Shown in pieces: positions 29,285-38,935 of a DNA stretch of 63,003 nucleotides. The stretch comes from Streptomyces inhibens (lineage in GTDB: Bacteria > Actinomycetota > Actinomycetes > Streptomycetales > Streptomycetaceae): positions 1-63,003 of the forward strand of contig NZ_QUAC01000021.1 of the NCBI RefSeq assembly GCF_003389455.1, read 5' to 3'. How positions within the stretch are numbered: position 1 is the stretch's first letter; each line of letters opens with the position of its first letter. The notes beneath the pieces are model-generated. The model made no database searches. It was not told the origin of the DNA and saw nothing but the letters and a program-made list of their open reading frames with translations. A program made the translations under genes and the position numbers.

Positions 29285-30202
29285 TCACCCGGCGAGCGGC
29301 AGCACACAGGCTCCTGCCGCATCGAGGGTCAGCCGGTTGGCCGCCCACCCCTCTCCCGCCAGCGCCGCGACCTTCTCGGCCGCCGCGTCCTCGACCAGCG
29401 CGAGCACCGTCGGGCCCGCACCGGACACAACTGCGGGGACGCCGTCCGCGCGCAGTCGGTTCACCAGGGCCACGCTCTCCGGCATCGCGGGGGCGCGGTA
29501 CTCCTGGTGAAGTCGGTCCTCGGTCGCGGCGAGCAGCAGCTCGGGGCGCCTGGTCAGGGCCTCGACGAGCAGTGCGGCGCGGCCGGCGTTGGCCGCGGCG
29601 TCCACATGCGGGACGGTACGCGGCAGCAGTCCGCGGGCGGTCTCGGTCAGCACCGGCTTCCCGGGCACGAAGACCACCGGAACGATGGAATCGGCGGGAT
29701 CCATCCGGATCGCCCGCGCGGTTCCGGTGTCCATCCAGGCGAGCGTGAAGCCGCCCAGCAGACAGGCGGCGACATTGTCGGGGTGACCCTCGATCTCGGT
29801 GGCCAGCTCCAGCAGCGCGGCGTCGTCGAGCTTTTGCTCGCCGCCTATCGTCACGGCGCGGGCGGCGACGATACCGGCGCAGATGGCTGCCGAGGAGGAC
29901 CCCAGACCGCGGCCGTGCGGAATGCGGTTGGCGCAGACGATTTCCAGGCCGCGCGGCTGTCCGCCGAGCAGCTCGAAGGCGGTGCGCATCGACCGTACGA
30001 GCAGGTGGCTCTCGTCACGCGGCAAGGTGTCGGCACCCTCACCTGCGATGTCGATGTGCAGCCCGGAGTCGGCGACACGCACCACGACATCGTCGTACAG
30101 GCCCAGGGAAAGACCCAGGGCATCGAAGCCGGGACCGAGATTGGCGCTGGTAGCGGGGGTGCGCACCCGGACGGCGGCGGCGCGGAACGCGGGACCGGCC
30201 AT
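29285..30202 (-). CDS. thrB: Homoserine kinase
   Basis: The 305-aa GHMP-family kinase phosphorylates homoserine. The start is ATG 30202 (MAGPAFRAAAVRVRTPA); the upstream extension to 30310 is not family-like. The N-terminal motif is VRTPATSANLGPGFDALG, the ATP motif RIPHGRGLGSSSAAI, and the C-terminal motif PAVVSGAGPTVLAL. It follows thrC after 341 nt with two hairpins, so it may have its own promoter. Confidence 0.96.
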   Translation of the reverse strand: MAGPAFRAAAVRVRTPATSANLGPGFDALGLSLGLYDDVVVRVADSGLHIDIAGEGADTLPRDESHLLVRSMRTAFELLGGQPRGLEIVCANRIPHGRGLGSSSAAICAGIVAARAVTIGGEQKLDDAALLELATEIEGHPDNVAACLLGGFTLAWMDTGTARAIRMDPADSIVPVVFVPGKPVLTETARGLLPRTVPHVDAAANAGRAALLVEALTRRPELLLAATEDRLHQEYRAPAMPESVALVNRLRADGVPAVVSGAGPTVLALVEDAAAEKVAALAGEGWAANRLTLDAAGACVLPLAG

Positions 30203-30543
30203 CGCTCGATGACTCTCCTTGATTGATGCTGCGGTACTGCCCCGGAGCGCCGCGGCACCGAAATGCCCGGCCGGCTCCTGGGGTCTGTTCTGACCTGCCC
30301 TGAACACCACTGCGTTATGCCGTGGGGAGGGGAGTTGGCTGCCAGCCTATCGAAGGAAGGTTCTGTCGCGACATAGGGCGCACAGGAGGCGCACGATGCG
30401 TGTCGCACATCTTCCTGTGCCCCGGCGCTGCCTTCCAGGGGCTTTGCAGCCTTTGCACAATTTGCTGTGCGAGTGGTGACGGGGCGCTCACCGCCCCGTC
30501 ACCGTATGCCGTACGCGCAGGTCACTGCCCGTACGGCCGCGCT
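30203..30543. other. Intergenic region between thrC and thrB
   Basis: The thrC-proximal end carries two hairpins in tandem (30476-30537). The remaining sequence upstream of thrB shows no gene. I expect a thrB promoter here but cannot point to one. Confidence 0.5.
30476..30537 (-). terminator. Tandem hairpins after thrC
   Basis: GCCGTACG/CGTACGGC (30508-30537) comes first after the stop codon. GTGACGGGGCG/CGCCCCGTCAC (30476-30502), an 11-bp perfect stem with a 5-nt loop, follows. Confidence 0.65.
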
Positions 30544-31620
30544 CTAGGCGAGCCCGAGGCGCTCGGCCGCGGCGTCCGCGTCGATCGGGATCGTGACCGG
30601 CTGCGGCGCTCCGGCCACCGCCCAGTCCGGGTCCTTGAGACCGTTGCCGGTGACCGTGCAGACGATGCGCTGGCCCGGGTCGACCTTGCCCTCCTCGGCG
30701 GCCTTGAGCAGACCGGCCACCGAAGCGGCCGAGGCGGGCTCCACGAAGACGCCCTCCTGCGCGGCCAACAGGCGATAAGCAGCAAGGATTTGACGGTCGG
30801 TCACGTCGTCGATGAAGCCGCCGGACTCGTCCCGCGCCTGCTCCGCGAACTTCCACGAGGCGGGGTTGCCGATGCGGATCGCGGTGGCGATGGTGTGCGG
30901 GTCCTTGACGACCTCGCCGCGCACGATCGGCGCGCTGCCGGAGGCCTGGAAGCCCCACATGCGCGGGGTGTGCGTGGCGATGCCGTCGGCGGCGTACTCC
31001 TTGTAGCCGCGCCAGTACGCGGTGATGTTGCCGGCGTTGCCGACGGGCAGCACATGGATGTCGGGCGCGTCGTCGAGCATGTCGACGATTTCGAAGGCGG
31101 CGGTCTTCTGGCCCTCGATACGCACCGGGTTGACGGAGTTCACAAGTGCGACCGGGTAGTTGTCGGACAGTCCCCGGGCCAGCGTCAGACAGTCGTCGAA
31201 ATTTCCGTCGATCTGCAGGATCTTCGCGCCGTGGACCAGCGCCTGGCCCATCTTGCCGAGCGCGATCTTGCCCTGGGGGACGAGCACGGCGCAGACCATG
31301 CCGGCGCGGACCGCGTAGGCGGCGGCCGAGGCGGAGGTGTTGCCGGTGGAGGCGCAGATGACGGCCTTGGCACCCTCCTCCTTGGCGCGCGTGATGGCCA
31401 TCGTCATGCCCCGGTCCTTGAAGGAGCCGGTGGGGTTGGCACCCTCGACCTTGAGGTGTACCTCGCAGCCTGTGCGCTCGGAGAGCACCTGGGCCGGTAC
31501 GAGGGGAGTGCCGCCCTCCCGGAGGGTGACGACCTCGGTCGTGTCGCTGACCGGAAGCCGGTCACGGTATTCCTCGATGATTCCGCGCCACTGACGGCTC
31601 GCGGTGGAATTGGCAGACAT
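30544..31620 (-). CDS. thrC: Threonine synthase
   Basis: The 358-aa PLP enzyme converts O-phosphohomoserine to threonine. The PLP lysine is Lys68 in [13 protein letters not shown]. The phosphate-binding loop is [14 protein letters not shown], and the [13 protein letters not shown] region is conserved. It starts 8 nt after hom with AAAGGA upstream, so hom-thrC is an operon. Confidence 0.97.
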   Translation of the reverse strand: MSANSTASRQWRGIIEEYRDRLPVSDTTEVVTLREGGTPLVPAQVLSERTGCEVHLKVEGANPTGSFKDRGMTMAITRAKEEGAKAVICASTGNTSASAAAYAVRAGMVCAVLVPQGKIALGKMGQALVHGAKILQIDGNFDDCLTLARGLSDNYPVALVNSVNPVRIEGQKTAAFEIVDMLDDAPDIHVLPVGNAGNITAYWRGYKEYAADGIATHTPRMWGFQASGSAPIVRGEVVKDPHTIATAIRIGNPASWKFAEQARDESGGFIDDVTDRQILAAYRLLAAQEGVFVEPASAASVAGLLKAAEEGKVDPGQRIVCTVTGNGLKDPDWAVAGAPQPVTIPIDADAAAERLGLA

Positions 31621-31628
31621 GGGTTCCT

Positions 31629-32921
31629 TTACTCCCCTTCGACCCGCATGATGCTGGCGACACCGCGCACGGTGTCCAGCTCGCGCAGTGCCCCGACGGT
31701 CGACGACAGGGCCGCGTCGGCCGCTCGGTGGGTGACGACGACGAGGGATGCCTCGCCGTCCTTGCCCTGCTGACGGACCGTATCGATCGATACCCCGTGT
31801 TCGGCGAAGACCGTCGCGACCTGCGCGAGAACGCCGGGCTTGTCGGCCACGTCGAGACTGATGTGGTACCGCGTGATGACCTCGCCCATGGGGCTCACGG
31901 GCAGGGCCGTGTACGCGGATTCACCCGGCCCGGTGGCACCGGCGAGCTTGTTGCGGCAGACCGCCACCAGGTCGCCGAGGACCGCGGAGGCGGTCGGCGA
32001 GCCGCCCGCGCCCGGTCCGTAGAACATCAGCTGACCGGCCGCGTCGGCCTCGATGAAGACCGCGTTGTACGCCTCACGGACGGAGGCGAGCGGATGTGTC
32101 AGCGGGATCATCGCGGGGTGCACCCGCGCGGTCACGGACGCCCCGTCCGCGGCCCGCTCGCAGATGGCCAGCAGCTTGACGGTGCAGCCCATCCGCTTGG
32201 CGGAGGCCATATCGGCCGCGGTGACCTCTGTGAGGCCCTCGCGGTGCACATCGTCGATGGTCACGCGGGTGTGGAAGGCGATACCGGCCAGGATCGCGGC
32301 CTTGGCGGCGGCGTCGAAGCCCTCGACATCGGCGGTCGGGTCGGCCTCGGCGTATCCGAGCGCGGTCGCCTCGTCCAGCGCCTCGCTGTAGCCGGCCCCG
32401 GTGGAGTCCATCTTGTCGAGGATGAAGTTGGTCGTGCCGTTGACGATGCCGAGCACCCGGTTGACCTTGTCGCCGGCCAGCGACTCGCGCAGCGGCCGCA
32501 CCAGCGGGATCGCACCCGCGACGGCGGCCTCGTAGTAGAGGTCCGCGCCATTGGCCTCGGCCGCCGCATGCAGCGCCGCGCCGTCCGCGGCAACCAGCGC
32601 CTTGTTGGCCGAAACCACGCTCGCGCCGTGCTCGAAAGCGGTGGTGATCAGCCCACGGGCCGGCTCGATACCGCCGATGACCTCGATCACGACATCAATG
32701 TCGCCGCGTTTGACGAGCGCGGTCGCATCGGTGGTGACCAGCTCGGCCGGGACACCTTCGCGCACCCTGTCGGGGCGGCGGACGGCGATCCCGGCGAGCT
32801 CCACGGGCGCACCGATGCGGGCGGCGAGGTCGTCGGCGTGCGTCGTCATGATGCGCGCCACCTCTGAGCCGACGACACCACAGCCCAGGAGCGCCACCTT
32901 CAGCGGACGCGTACGCATCAT
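31629..32921 (-). CDS. hom: Homoserine dehydrogenase
   Basis: The protein has about 430 aa. ATG 32921 ([18 protein letters not shown]) or the next ATG fits GAGG at 4-7 nt. The N-terminal NAD(P) fold has GCGVVGSEV. The catalytic domain contains [16 protein letters not shown] and NGTTNFIL, with the catalytic Lys/Asp region [17 protein letters not shown]-terminal ACT domain ([27 protein letters not shown]) is the likely threonine-feedback site. The operon order is lysA, hom, thrC. Confidence 0.96.
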   Translation of the reverse strand: MMRTRPLKVALLGCGVVGSEVARIMTTHADDLAARIGAPVELAGIAVRRPDRVREGVPAELVTTDATALVKRGDIDVVIEVIGGIEPARGLITTAFEHGASVVSANKALVAADGAALHAAAEANGADLYYEAAVAGAIPLVRPLRESLAGDKVNRVLGIVNGTTNFILDKMDSTGAGYSEALDEATALGYAEADPTADVEGFDAAAKAAILAGIAFHTRVTIDDVHREGLTEVTAADMASAKRMGCTVKLLAICERAADGASVTARVHPAMIPLTHPLASVREAYNAVFIEADAAGQLMFYGPGAGGSPTASAVLGDLVAVCRNKLAGATGPGESAYTALPVSPMGEVITRYHISLDVADKPGVLAQVATVFAEHGVSIDTVRQQGKDGEASLVVVTHRAADAALSSTVGALRELDTVRGVASIMRVEGE

Positions 32922-33029
32922 TCGACCTCTGCTTCTCATCGATCAGCGATTCAGCTTGCTAGTGCACCAGTCTCACGCACCGGACGGCAGTTTCCGTCCG
33001 TCGTCCGGATGCCGAGACATTTATTTCAT

Positions 33030-33046
33030 CCGGGGCCGGGCCCCGG
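33030..33046 (-). terminator. Hairpin after lysA
   Basis: CCGGGGC-CGG-GCCCCGG is a perfect 7-bp stem 11 nt after the lysA stop. It partly isolates hom from lysA. Confidence 0.5.
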
Positions 33047-33056
33047 CGATCCGGCC

Positions 33057-34448
33057 CTACCCGACATCCAACCGCAGGAGATCTTCCTCCGTCTCCCGCC
33101 GGATGATCACCCTCGCCTCGCCGTTCTTGACGGCCACGACCGGCGGCCGCAGCGCATGGTTGTAGTTGCTCGCCATGGACCGGCAGTACGCACCGGTGGC
33201 CGGCACCGCGAGCAGATCGCCGGGCGCGACATCCGCCGGCAGGAACGCGTCCCGCACGACGATGTCCCCGCTCTCGCAGTGCTTGCCGACCACCCGCGAC
33301 AGCATCGGCTCCGCGTCCGAGGTCCGCGATACCAGCGCCACGCTGTACTCCGCGTCGTAGAGCGCCGTCCGGATGTTGTCCGACATCCCCCCGTCGACGG
33401 ACACATATGTCCGCAGCCCTTCCAGCTCCTTGACGGTGCCGACCTCGTAGAGCGTGAAGGCGGTGGGGCCCACGATCGCCCGCCCCGGCTCGACCGAGAG
33501 CCGCGGCACGCTCAGCCCGGCCGCCGCGCACTCCCGGCTGACGATGTCGCCCAGCGCCTTGGCGATCTCGTGCGGCTCGCGCGGATCGTCGTCCGAGGTG
33601 TACGCGATACCGAGCCCGCCTCCGAGGTCGATCTCGGGCAGCTCGATACCGTGCTCGTCGCGCACTTCGGTCAGCAGCTGCACCACACGGCGCGCGGAAA
33701 CCTCGAAGCCCGCCATATCGAAAATCTGCGACCCGATATGGCTGTGAATCCCGATGAGCTCAAGACCGTCCAGCTTCAGCGCACGGCGTACGGCCTCGGC
33801 CGCCTGTCCACCGGCCAGCGCAATTCCGAACTTCTGGTCCTCGTGTGCGGTCGCGATGAATTCATGCGTATGCGCCTCGACACCGACCGTGACCCGGATC
33901 TGGACCCGCTGCCGCTTTCCCAGCCGCTCCGCGATATGCGCGACGCGCACAATCTCCTGGAACGAATCCAGCACGATCCGGCCCACCCCGGCCTCCACGG
34001 CCCGGGTGATTTCCTCGGCGCTCTTGTTGTTGCCGTGCAGCGCGATCCGCTCGGCCGGCATCCCCGCCGCAAGCGCCGTGGCCAGCTCGCCTCCGGAACA
34101 GACGTCGAGGTTCAGCCCCTCTTCGTCCAGCCATCGCACGATGGCCCGGGACAAGAACGCCTTCCCGGCGTAGAACACATCGGCTCCCGGCCCGAAGGCG
34201 TCCTTCCAGGCCCGGCAGCGCGCCCGGAAATCGTCCTCGTCCAGGAAATACGCCGGCGTCCCGAATTCCTCGGCAAGCGCGGCGACATCGAGCCCGCCGA
34301 CGGTGAGCACACCATCGGCATTGCGCCGGACCGTACGGGACCAGACGCGCGGGTCAAGGGTGTTGAGATCGGCAGGCGGCCCGGCGTAGTGCCCCTCGGG
34401 CAATACGTCAGCGTGCCGGGGCCCTGCGGGATGCGCGGAACGACTCAT
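33057..34448 (-). CDS. lysA: Diaminopimelate decarboxylase
   Basis: The 463-aa fold-III PLP enzyme makes lysine from meso-DAP. The PLP lysine is Lys96 in [11 protein letters not shown]. Further motifs are [24 protein letters not shown] in the form [18 protein letters not shown], and the C-terminal catalytic region GKHCESGD. It starts 26 nt after nrtL. Confidence 0.96.
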   Translation of the reverse strand: MSRSAHPAGPRHADVLPEGHYAGPPADLNTLDPRVWSRTVRRNADGVLTVGGLDVAALAEEFGTPAYFLDEDDFRARCRAWKDAFGPGADVFYAGKAFLSRAIVRWLDEEGLNLDVCSGGELATALAAGMPAERIALHGNNKSAEEITRAVEAGVGRIVLDSFQEIVRVAHIAERLGKRQRVQIRVTVGVEAHTHEFIATAHEDQKFGIALAGGQAAEAVRRALKLDGLELIGIHSHIGSQIFDMAGFEVSARRVVQLLTEVRDEHGIELPEIDLGGGLGIAYTSDDDPREPHEIAKALGDIVSRECAAAGLSVPRLSVEPGRAIVGPTAFTLYEVGTVKELEGLRTYVSVDGGMSDNIRTALYDAEYSVALVSRTSDAEPMLSRVVGKHCESGDIVVRDAFLPADVAPGDLLAVPATGAYCRSMASNYNHALRPPVVAVKNGEARVIIRRETEEDLLRLDVG

Positions 34449-34474
34449 AGCAGTGAGGATCCCCTCAAGATCAT

Positions 34475-35569
34475 TCAGAGGTATTCAGGAGCGGAGATGC
34501 CGAGCAGACGCAGGCCGTTGGCGAGCACCGTCCCACTGGCCTCGGCAAGGGCCAGCCGGGCACGGTGCACGGCCAAGGGTTTCTGCTCCCCGACGGGCAA
34601 CGGCGGAAAGTCGTCATGCCACCGGAAGAACGCGTCCGCCGTCGCCTCCAGATGCCGCACCACCCGGTCCGGCGCCCGCAGCCGCGCGGCGACTTCGATG
34701 TCGGAGGGGTAGGTGGCAAGGAGGGTGAGCAGGACCTGGAGCGACTGCGCCGCGGACCCGCCGAGCGCCTGCCCCACATCCCCCGGCCGGCCCTCGAACC
34801 CCAGCTCGGCCGCGTTGCGCACGAGCGCCCGCACCCTCGCGTATGCGTACTGCACCCGAAACCGCGGATTGCTCTCCCGCTGCACGGGCCGCTCGGGCAC
34901 CCGCACCGGATCATGCGCGGCGGGCCGCAGCAGAACCCAGCGCGCTTCGTCGGCCCCGAGGCGGGCGGTGAGGACGGCCAGCTCATCGGCAGCCCGCTCA
35001 TCGACGACATACGCATCGTCGCCGACAGCACCGACTGCACCGGCCACGTCCGGCAGGCACTCCCCCGCAGCCACCCGAATCCGCCCCAACGCCTCGGCCA
35101 CGGCCAGCCCTCGCGCACCATCGAGAGACGGCACACGGACCGGTACACGGACCGGTTCACGGACCGGTTCGCGGGCGGACGTTCGGACCGGCGAGGGACC
35201 CGGCACTTCCCCACGGCCACCGGCGCCACGCTCTCCATAAGCGGCACCCCGCGCCAGCACATCCCGTACCAGCGCGACCTGCGCCCCGTCCCCGAGCGTG
35301 AAATTCAAGAACCCCGGCCCGGCGATCTCGACGCGGGCGATCCCGGCGCTCCCGACCAGCCGCTTCCGCAGAATCTCGGCGACCTCCCGGGCCGGCCGCC
35401 CCGCCTGCTGGGCGAGCTGCAGCGCGACATTGGAGGCGTAGTCCCCACACCCGGGCCGCGGCGGCGGCTGCACCACGATCCGCGCCGGCACAGGCACGGA
35501 GAGCTCCTGCTCCTCAACGGCACCACGCACGGAGCGCAGGACGGTACGGGAGAGCTCAGCGGGGGTCAC
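34475..35569 (-). CDS. nrtL: ArgS-related anticodon-binding protein NrtL
   Basis: The protein has about 364 aa from GTG 35569 ([14 protein letters not shown]); an ATG at 35602 is possible, and neither has a clear RBS. The N-terminus is the arginyl-tRNA synthetase N-domain ([23 protein letters not shown]...[13 protein letters not shown]). The C-terminus is the DALR-type anticodon domain ([16 protein letters not shown]...EYL). The Rossmann catalytic domain with HIGH and KMSKS is absent, replaced by a short degenerate linker with a [15 protein letters not shown] repeat. It cannot charge tRNA but may bind tRNA-Arg. It always precedes lysA in Streptomyces as I know the locus; its function is not established. 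Confidence 0.88.
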   Translation of the reverse strand: MTPAELSRTVLRSVRGAVEEQELSVPVPARIVVQPPPRPGCGDYASNVALQLAQQAGRPAREVAEILRKRLVGSAGIARVEIAGPGFLNFTLGDGAQVALVRDVLARGAAYGERGAGGRGEVPGPSPVRTSAREPVREPVRVPVRVPSLDGARGLAVAEALGRIRVAAGECLPDVAGAVGAVGDDAYVVDERAADELAVLTARLGADEARWVLLRPAAHDPVRVPERPVQRESNPRFRVQYAYARVRALVRNAAELGFEGRPGDVGQALGGSAAQSLQVLLTLLATYPSDIEVAARLRAPDRVVRHLEATADAFFRWHDDFPPLPVGEQKPLAVHRARLALAEASGTVLANGLRLLGISAPEYL

Positions 35570-35699
35570 GGGACAAGCGTATGGGAGAACAGGGGTGGAC
35601 ATGCGACCCGGTTTCGCCCTATGGACACTCCGCGCGCCACTTCAGCACGGCCTCCAGGGCTCACCCTCCGGCGCCGCGCCCCCTTCCTCATCGCCTTAC

Positions 35700-36374
35700 T
35701 CATCCCCCGGGCCGGGCCACGGACGCCCCGGATTCCCCACCCGCGTCCACCATCCCCACTCCACCGGCCGCACCGGCCGCCGGACTCCCACCGGACGCGA
35801 CAGCCCCACCGGCCGCCATGACCCCATCGGAGTCCATGACCCCATCGGACACGGCAGCCTCACCGGTCGCCATGCCCACGCCGGACGAAGCAACGCACTC
35901 CTCCCCGCTACTCCGCTCCCCCTCCTCGCCGCCCCCTCCCCCGCTCTCTTCCCCGGCCCCGGCCCCGGCCCCACCCTCGGGCCCACGCTCCCGCTGCCGG
36001 CCCTCGCGCACCAGCTTCCCCACGGTCCGCACCAGCTCGGTCGGCTCGAAGGGCTTCGCAAGAAAGGCGTCCACGCCCACCGACTCACCGTTGTCCATAT
36101 CGCCCTGGCTGCAGGCGCTGACGATGGCGATCGGGATGTCCCACGTCCGCGGATCGGAACGCAACCGTGCCGCGGTGTGCAGACCGTTGAGCCTCGGCAT
36201 CACGACATCAAGGGTCACGACATCAGGTCTCACGTGGTGCACGACATCCAGACATTCGGCACCATCAGCCGCGGTCACGACCTCGAAGCCCTCCAGCTCG
36301 AGATTGACCCTGATCAACTGCCGGATCACCTTGTTGTCGTCCACAACAAGGATCCGACCGGACAAGCCAGGCAC
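35700..36374 (-). CDS. Single-domain response regulator with low-complexity tail
   Basis: The 224-aa protein has a receiver domain at residues 1-125: VVDDNKVIRQL (acidic pocket), phospho-acceptor Asp55 in VTLDVVMPRLNG, a switch Ser (IVSAC) and Lys107 (FLAKPFEP). There is no DNA-binding domain. The last 100 residues are Gly/Ser/Glu/Ala-rich, with repeats such as SDGVMDSDGVMAAGG, and look disordered. It is an orphan with no adjacent kinase. The tail may be poorly conserved; the true stop could differ between strains. Confidence 0.85.
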   Translation of the reverse strand: MPGLSGRILVVDDNKVIRQLIRVNLELEGFEVVTAADGAECLDVVHHVRPDVVTLDVVMPRLNGLHTAARLRSDPRTWDIPIAIVSACSQGDMDNGESVGVDAFLAKPFEPTELVRTVGKLVREGRQRERGPEGGAGAGAGEESGGGGGEEGERSSGEECVASSGVGMATGEAAVSDGVMDSDGVMAAGGAVASGGSPAAGAAGGVGMVDAGGESGASVARPGG

Positions 36375-36585
36375 ACCATGAGACTAGGGCTCCACCTGCG
36401 ACTGCGTCCCGGTTTTCCCCACTTCCGCCCCCATGCGGGGGACCTTTCCCCGACCGCCGCCGACACACCCACGCCATGCGCTAAGGACTCTCCCCACCCC
36501 TTCCCCGCCTCCCCCGAAACCTGTTCATGAACACCCCATCAGAGCTGGTAGTGTTCTACCCGTCGCCGCACAAAACGGTGACAAC

Positions 36586-36657
36586 GCCCCCGTAGCTCAG
36601 GGGATAGAGCAACGGCCTCCGGAGCCGTGTGCGCAGGTTCGAATCCTGCCGGGGGCA
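36586..36657 (+). tRNA. tRNA-Arg(CCG)
   Basis: The cloverleaf is complete over 72 nt. The acceptor GCCCCCG pairs with CGGGGGC, with discriminator A. The D arm is GCTC/GAGC. The anticodon stem ACGGC/GCCGT has loop CTCCGGA and anticodon CCG at 36619-36621. The T arm is GCAGG-TTCGAAT-CCTGC. CCA is not encoded. It marks the end of the conserved block; the genes to its right are accessory. Confidence 0.97.
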
Positions 36658-36675
36658 CTTCGCAGGAAGTGCCTG

Positions 36676-36714
36676 AAGGACCCTCCATCCAGTGAACACT
36701 GGGAGAGGGTCCTT
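36676..36714 (+). terminator. Terminator of tRNA-Arg
   Basis: AAGGACCCTC pairs with GAGGGTCCTT, with an inner CCAGT/ACTGG stem, followed by TTTT. It is a strong intrinsic terminator 19 nt after the tRNA. Confidence 0.9.
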
Positions 36715-36885
36715 TTCATATTCGTCTTCGGCGGTTGCGCTTCACGCGCATAAGGATCGGCATCCCGTCACTCTCCCTCCGAGAATCCGTCGGTTTCCGG
36801 GCCGCGGACATCGGACGCAGGACGATCGGCTCCGCTCCGGGCCGTCCGGTCCGGCGGAGGAAGCCGGACCGAGGGGTGCGCCCGC

Positions 36886-38594
36886 TCACAGGCCGTGTTC
36901 GTCGAGTCTCCGCATCAGGTTGCGCTTGCGTTTCTGGTCGGCGCGCAGGTCTGCGAGGTACCGCGTGAACTCGGCCTCCGTGCCCAGGGCTCGATGGCAG
37001 GCGCGGGCCGAGAGCAGGAGTTCTGTCATGCGTTCGTAGGCGGGATGGCCGGTCTGCTGCTTCAGCGGGGTGAGGGCACGCAGGTAGACGGGCAGGGCGT
37101 CGGCGGGGTGTTGCTCGCGTACGGCGTCGGCCAGGCGCACCCATTGAGCGAGGGTGGTCGGAACGCTCGGTGCCGTTTCCCAGGCGGTTTCGGCGTCGCC
37201 GTCGTCGAGCAGCGCCTCGATCAGGACCGGGCCGGTGTGGGGGCGGCGGCCGGTGTGTTCCCCGGTGGCGTCGGCGCGCAGGAGAGCCAGGGCGCGAGGG
37301 CGTTCGGCGGACCAGCAGTGGGCGGTCCGGCAGGCGGTCCGCAGGCTGCGGTACGTGCCGAGTGTGCCGTGGTGGCGAACGTCGTCGCGGCGTAGGCGTA
37401 CCAGGTCGGTGAGGCGGCCCGCCTCCTCGTAGCGGTGTGCCAGAAATTCGACGAGGCGCCGGTCGCGTGGCGGGGCCGTTTCGGTGTCGGACAGGCCGCG
37501 TTCGGCCCATGTCATGGCCTCGTCGCGGCGGCCCGCCCGGTCCAGTTCGAGGACGATGGCCAGGTGCGTGGAGCCGTCCGGCTCAAGGTCGGTGGAGAGG
37601 GCGGTCACCAGCTCGTCCACCCTGCCGTCGGCCTTGAGCACGGACTCCAGCACATAGCGCTCGGTCCAGCCCGAGGGATGGCCGCGGTGGGCTTCGTGTG
37701 CCAGGCGCCTCAGCTCCGCCCGGCCGGGCTCGCCGAGAATTTCCCGGTATGCGGTGGGGTCGAGTTCCGGCAGGTGGCTCCAGTCGCCGAGGAGGTGGGC
37801 GGCGAGCCACTCGGCGGTACGGCCGGATCGGGGAGGAGGAGGCGGCAGGCCTCCAGGTGTGCCTGCGCCATGTCCTGGGCGGCGTCGGAGAGTTCGCCGT
37901 CCGAGTCGTCGATCCGCTCGACGGCCTCGCCGATCACTTTGATGGCGGTTTCGGCCAGTGTGACCGCCTCGGCATCCTGCTCGGTCGCAGCGAGGGCGCG
38001 GATGGCGGCTGCCGCCTCGGTGAGCTGTGCCGCGTACCCGGCGGCGGCGCGTCGGTCGACGACGCCGTACTGCTCGAAGGGGCGGGTGTCGAGCAGGCGG
38101 AGGATGTGGGCGCGTACGGCGAGGGTGTCGGAGCCGGCCGCGGCGGCGCGCAGTTCCAGGCGGCGGTGGAACTCGTCGTCCCTGGCAAGTTGTTCCCTCA
38201 GCAGTTCCCTCAGTTGGTCACGGTCGAGGGAGTCCAGCCAGCCGTCCAGGGTCTGCGCCCGCCGGGTCGTCTCGGCGCGCAGCCGCGGGAGGTCGTCCCG
38301 CCGGTCGAGAGCGGTGAGCCCGACGGCGACTCAATGCTTGCAGAAGTGTCCGTCCTGGCCGTAGGGGCAGTCACAGGAGCCGGTGAGGCGGGGGCCGGCC
38401 AGGAGCAGGACGACGTGGTAGGGCTCGGAGCCGTACACGGTGGCGGTGATCCGGTCTTCGGCGGCGGAGAGTTCCGCCACGTGGGAGAGGTAGTTCTGGC
38501 CGCGTGCGAAGGAGCGTGCTCCCGCCAGGCGGGAGAGGTCCTCTTCGGTGAAGGGCGGACCCATGGCATCAGGGCGCGGGGATCGAGTGCTCAT
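36886..38594 (-). pseudogene. SWIM zinc-finger family protein, broken by nonsense codon and frameshift
   Basis: The frame starts at ATG 38594 (a downstream ATG at 38564 is possible) and reads FTEEDLSRLAGARSFARGQNYL, then the SWIM zinc motif CDCPYGQDGHFCKH. It hits TGA at 38331-38333 where relatives continue Cys-Val-Ala-Val-Gly. The frame resumes open (VAVGLTALDRRDDLPRL...) down to about 37820, where one base is missing. The next frame carries EWLAAHLLGDWSHLPELDP and then a TPR-like helical C-terminus ending at 36886. Intact relatives are about 560-570 aa by this reconstruction. Function unknown; the family binds DNA or protein through SWIM. Two lesions make translation of the full protein unlikely. 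Confidence 0.85.
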
Positions 38595-38758
38595 GATCGG
38601 GCCCTGTCTTCCCGGATTTCCTTCTCGTACGCGGTGTCCCGGCCGTCCCTGGCCTGAAGCTCTTCGCGCTGCCGACTGTAAGTGCGCCGGTACAGCGGAA
38701 CCTGGAACTGCTTCTCGCCCTGGACGAGTTTGCTGAACGTGGTCTCCTGCGCGTGCAC
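38591..38758 (-). pseudogene. DUF262 (GmrSD-type) N-terminal fragment
   Basis: A short frame from GTG 38758 encodes 55 aa beginning VHAQETTFSKLVQGEKQFQV, then PLYRRTYSRQREEL. This matches the DUF262 N-terminus (QFQIP.YQR.YSW) of GmrS/SspE-like nucleases and related defence proteins. After about 36 residues the similarity ends and a charged tail EKEIREDRARS runs to TGA. The TGA overlaps the SWIM gene's ATG by 4 nt. It looks like an internally deleted gene that was once coupled to the SWIM gene. It is too short to work. Confidence 0.6.
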
Positions 38759-38870
38759 ACGCGTCCCCGCCCGGCGTTGTGCCGCTGACGGCCATGATCT
38801 CGCACCTGCATGCCGCGGTCAGGGAAAGCCGGAACACCCTCCGCGTTTCCGGCGTGCTTCAGATACCAAA

Positions 38871-38904
38871 ACCGGGCACTCGGCTCAGATGCCAAGTGCC
38901 CGGT
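38871..38904 (-). terminator. Terminator of the P450 gene
   Basis: ACCGGGCACT pairs with AGTGCCCGGT over 10 perfect base pairs, followed by TTTT on the minus strand. It begins 32 nt after the P450 stop. Confidence 0.85.
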
Positions 38905-38935
38905 CATGGTCGGACGGGGACGATGGACCTCGGGG

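Noticed and set aside
30203..30310. N-terminal extension of homoserine kinase to 30310
   Set aside because: The extra residues have no resemblance to the family; ATG 30202 gives the normal N-terminus.
38331..38333. UGA in the SWIM gene as a selenocysteine codon
   Set aside because: The same gene also carries a frameshift 500 nt later, which points to decay. No SECIS-like structure was evident, and relatives are expected to have plain Cys.
36586..38935. Integrated element with att sites at the tRNA
   Set aside because: I saw no integrase, excisionase or repeat of the tRNA 3' end in the window.
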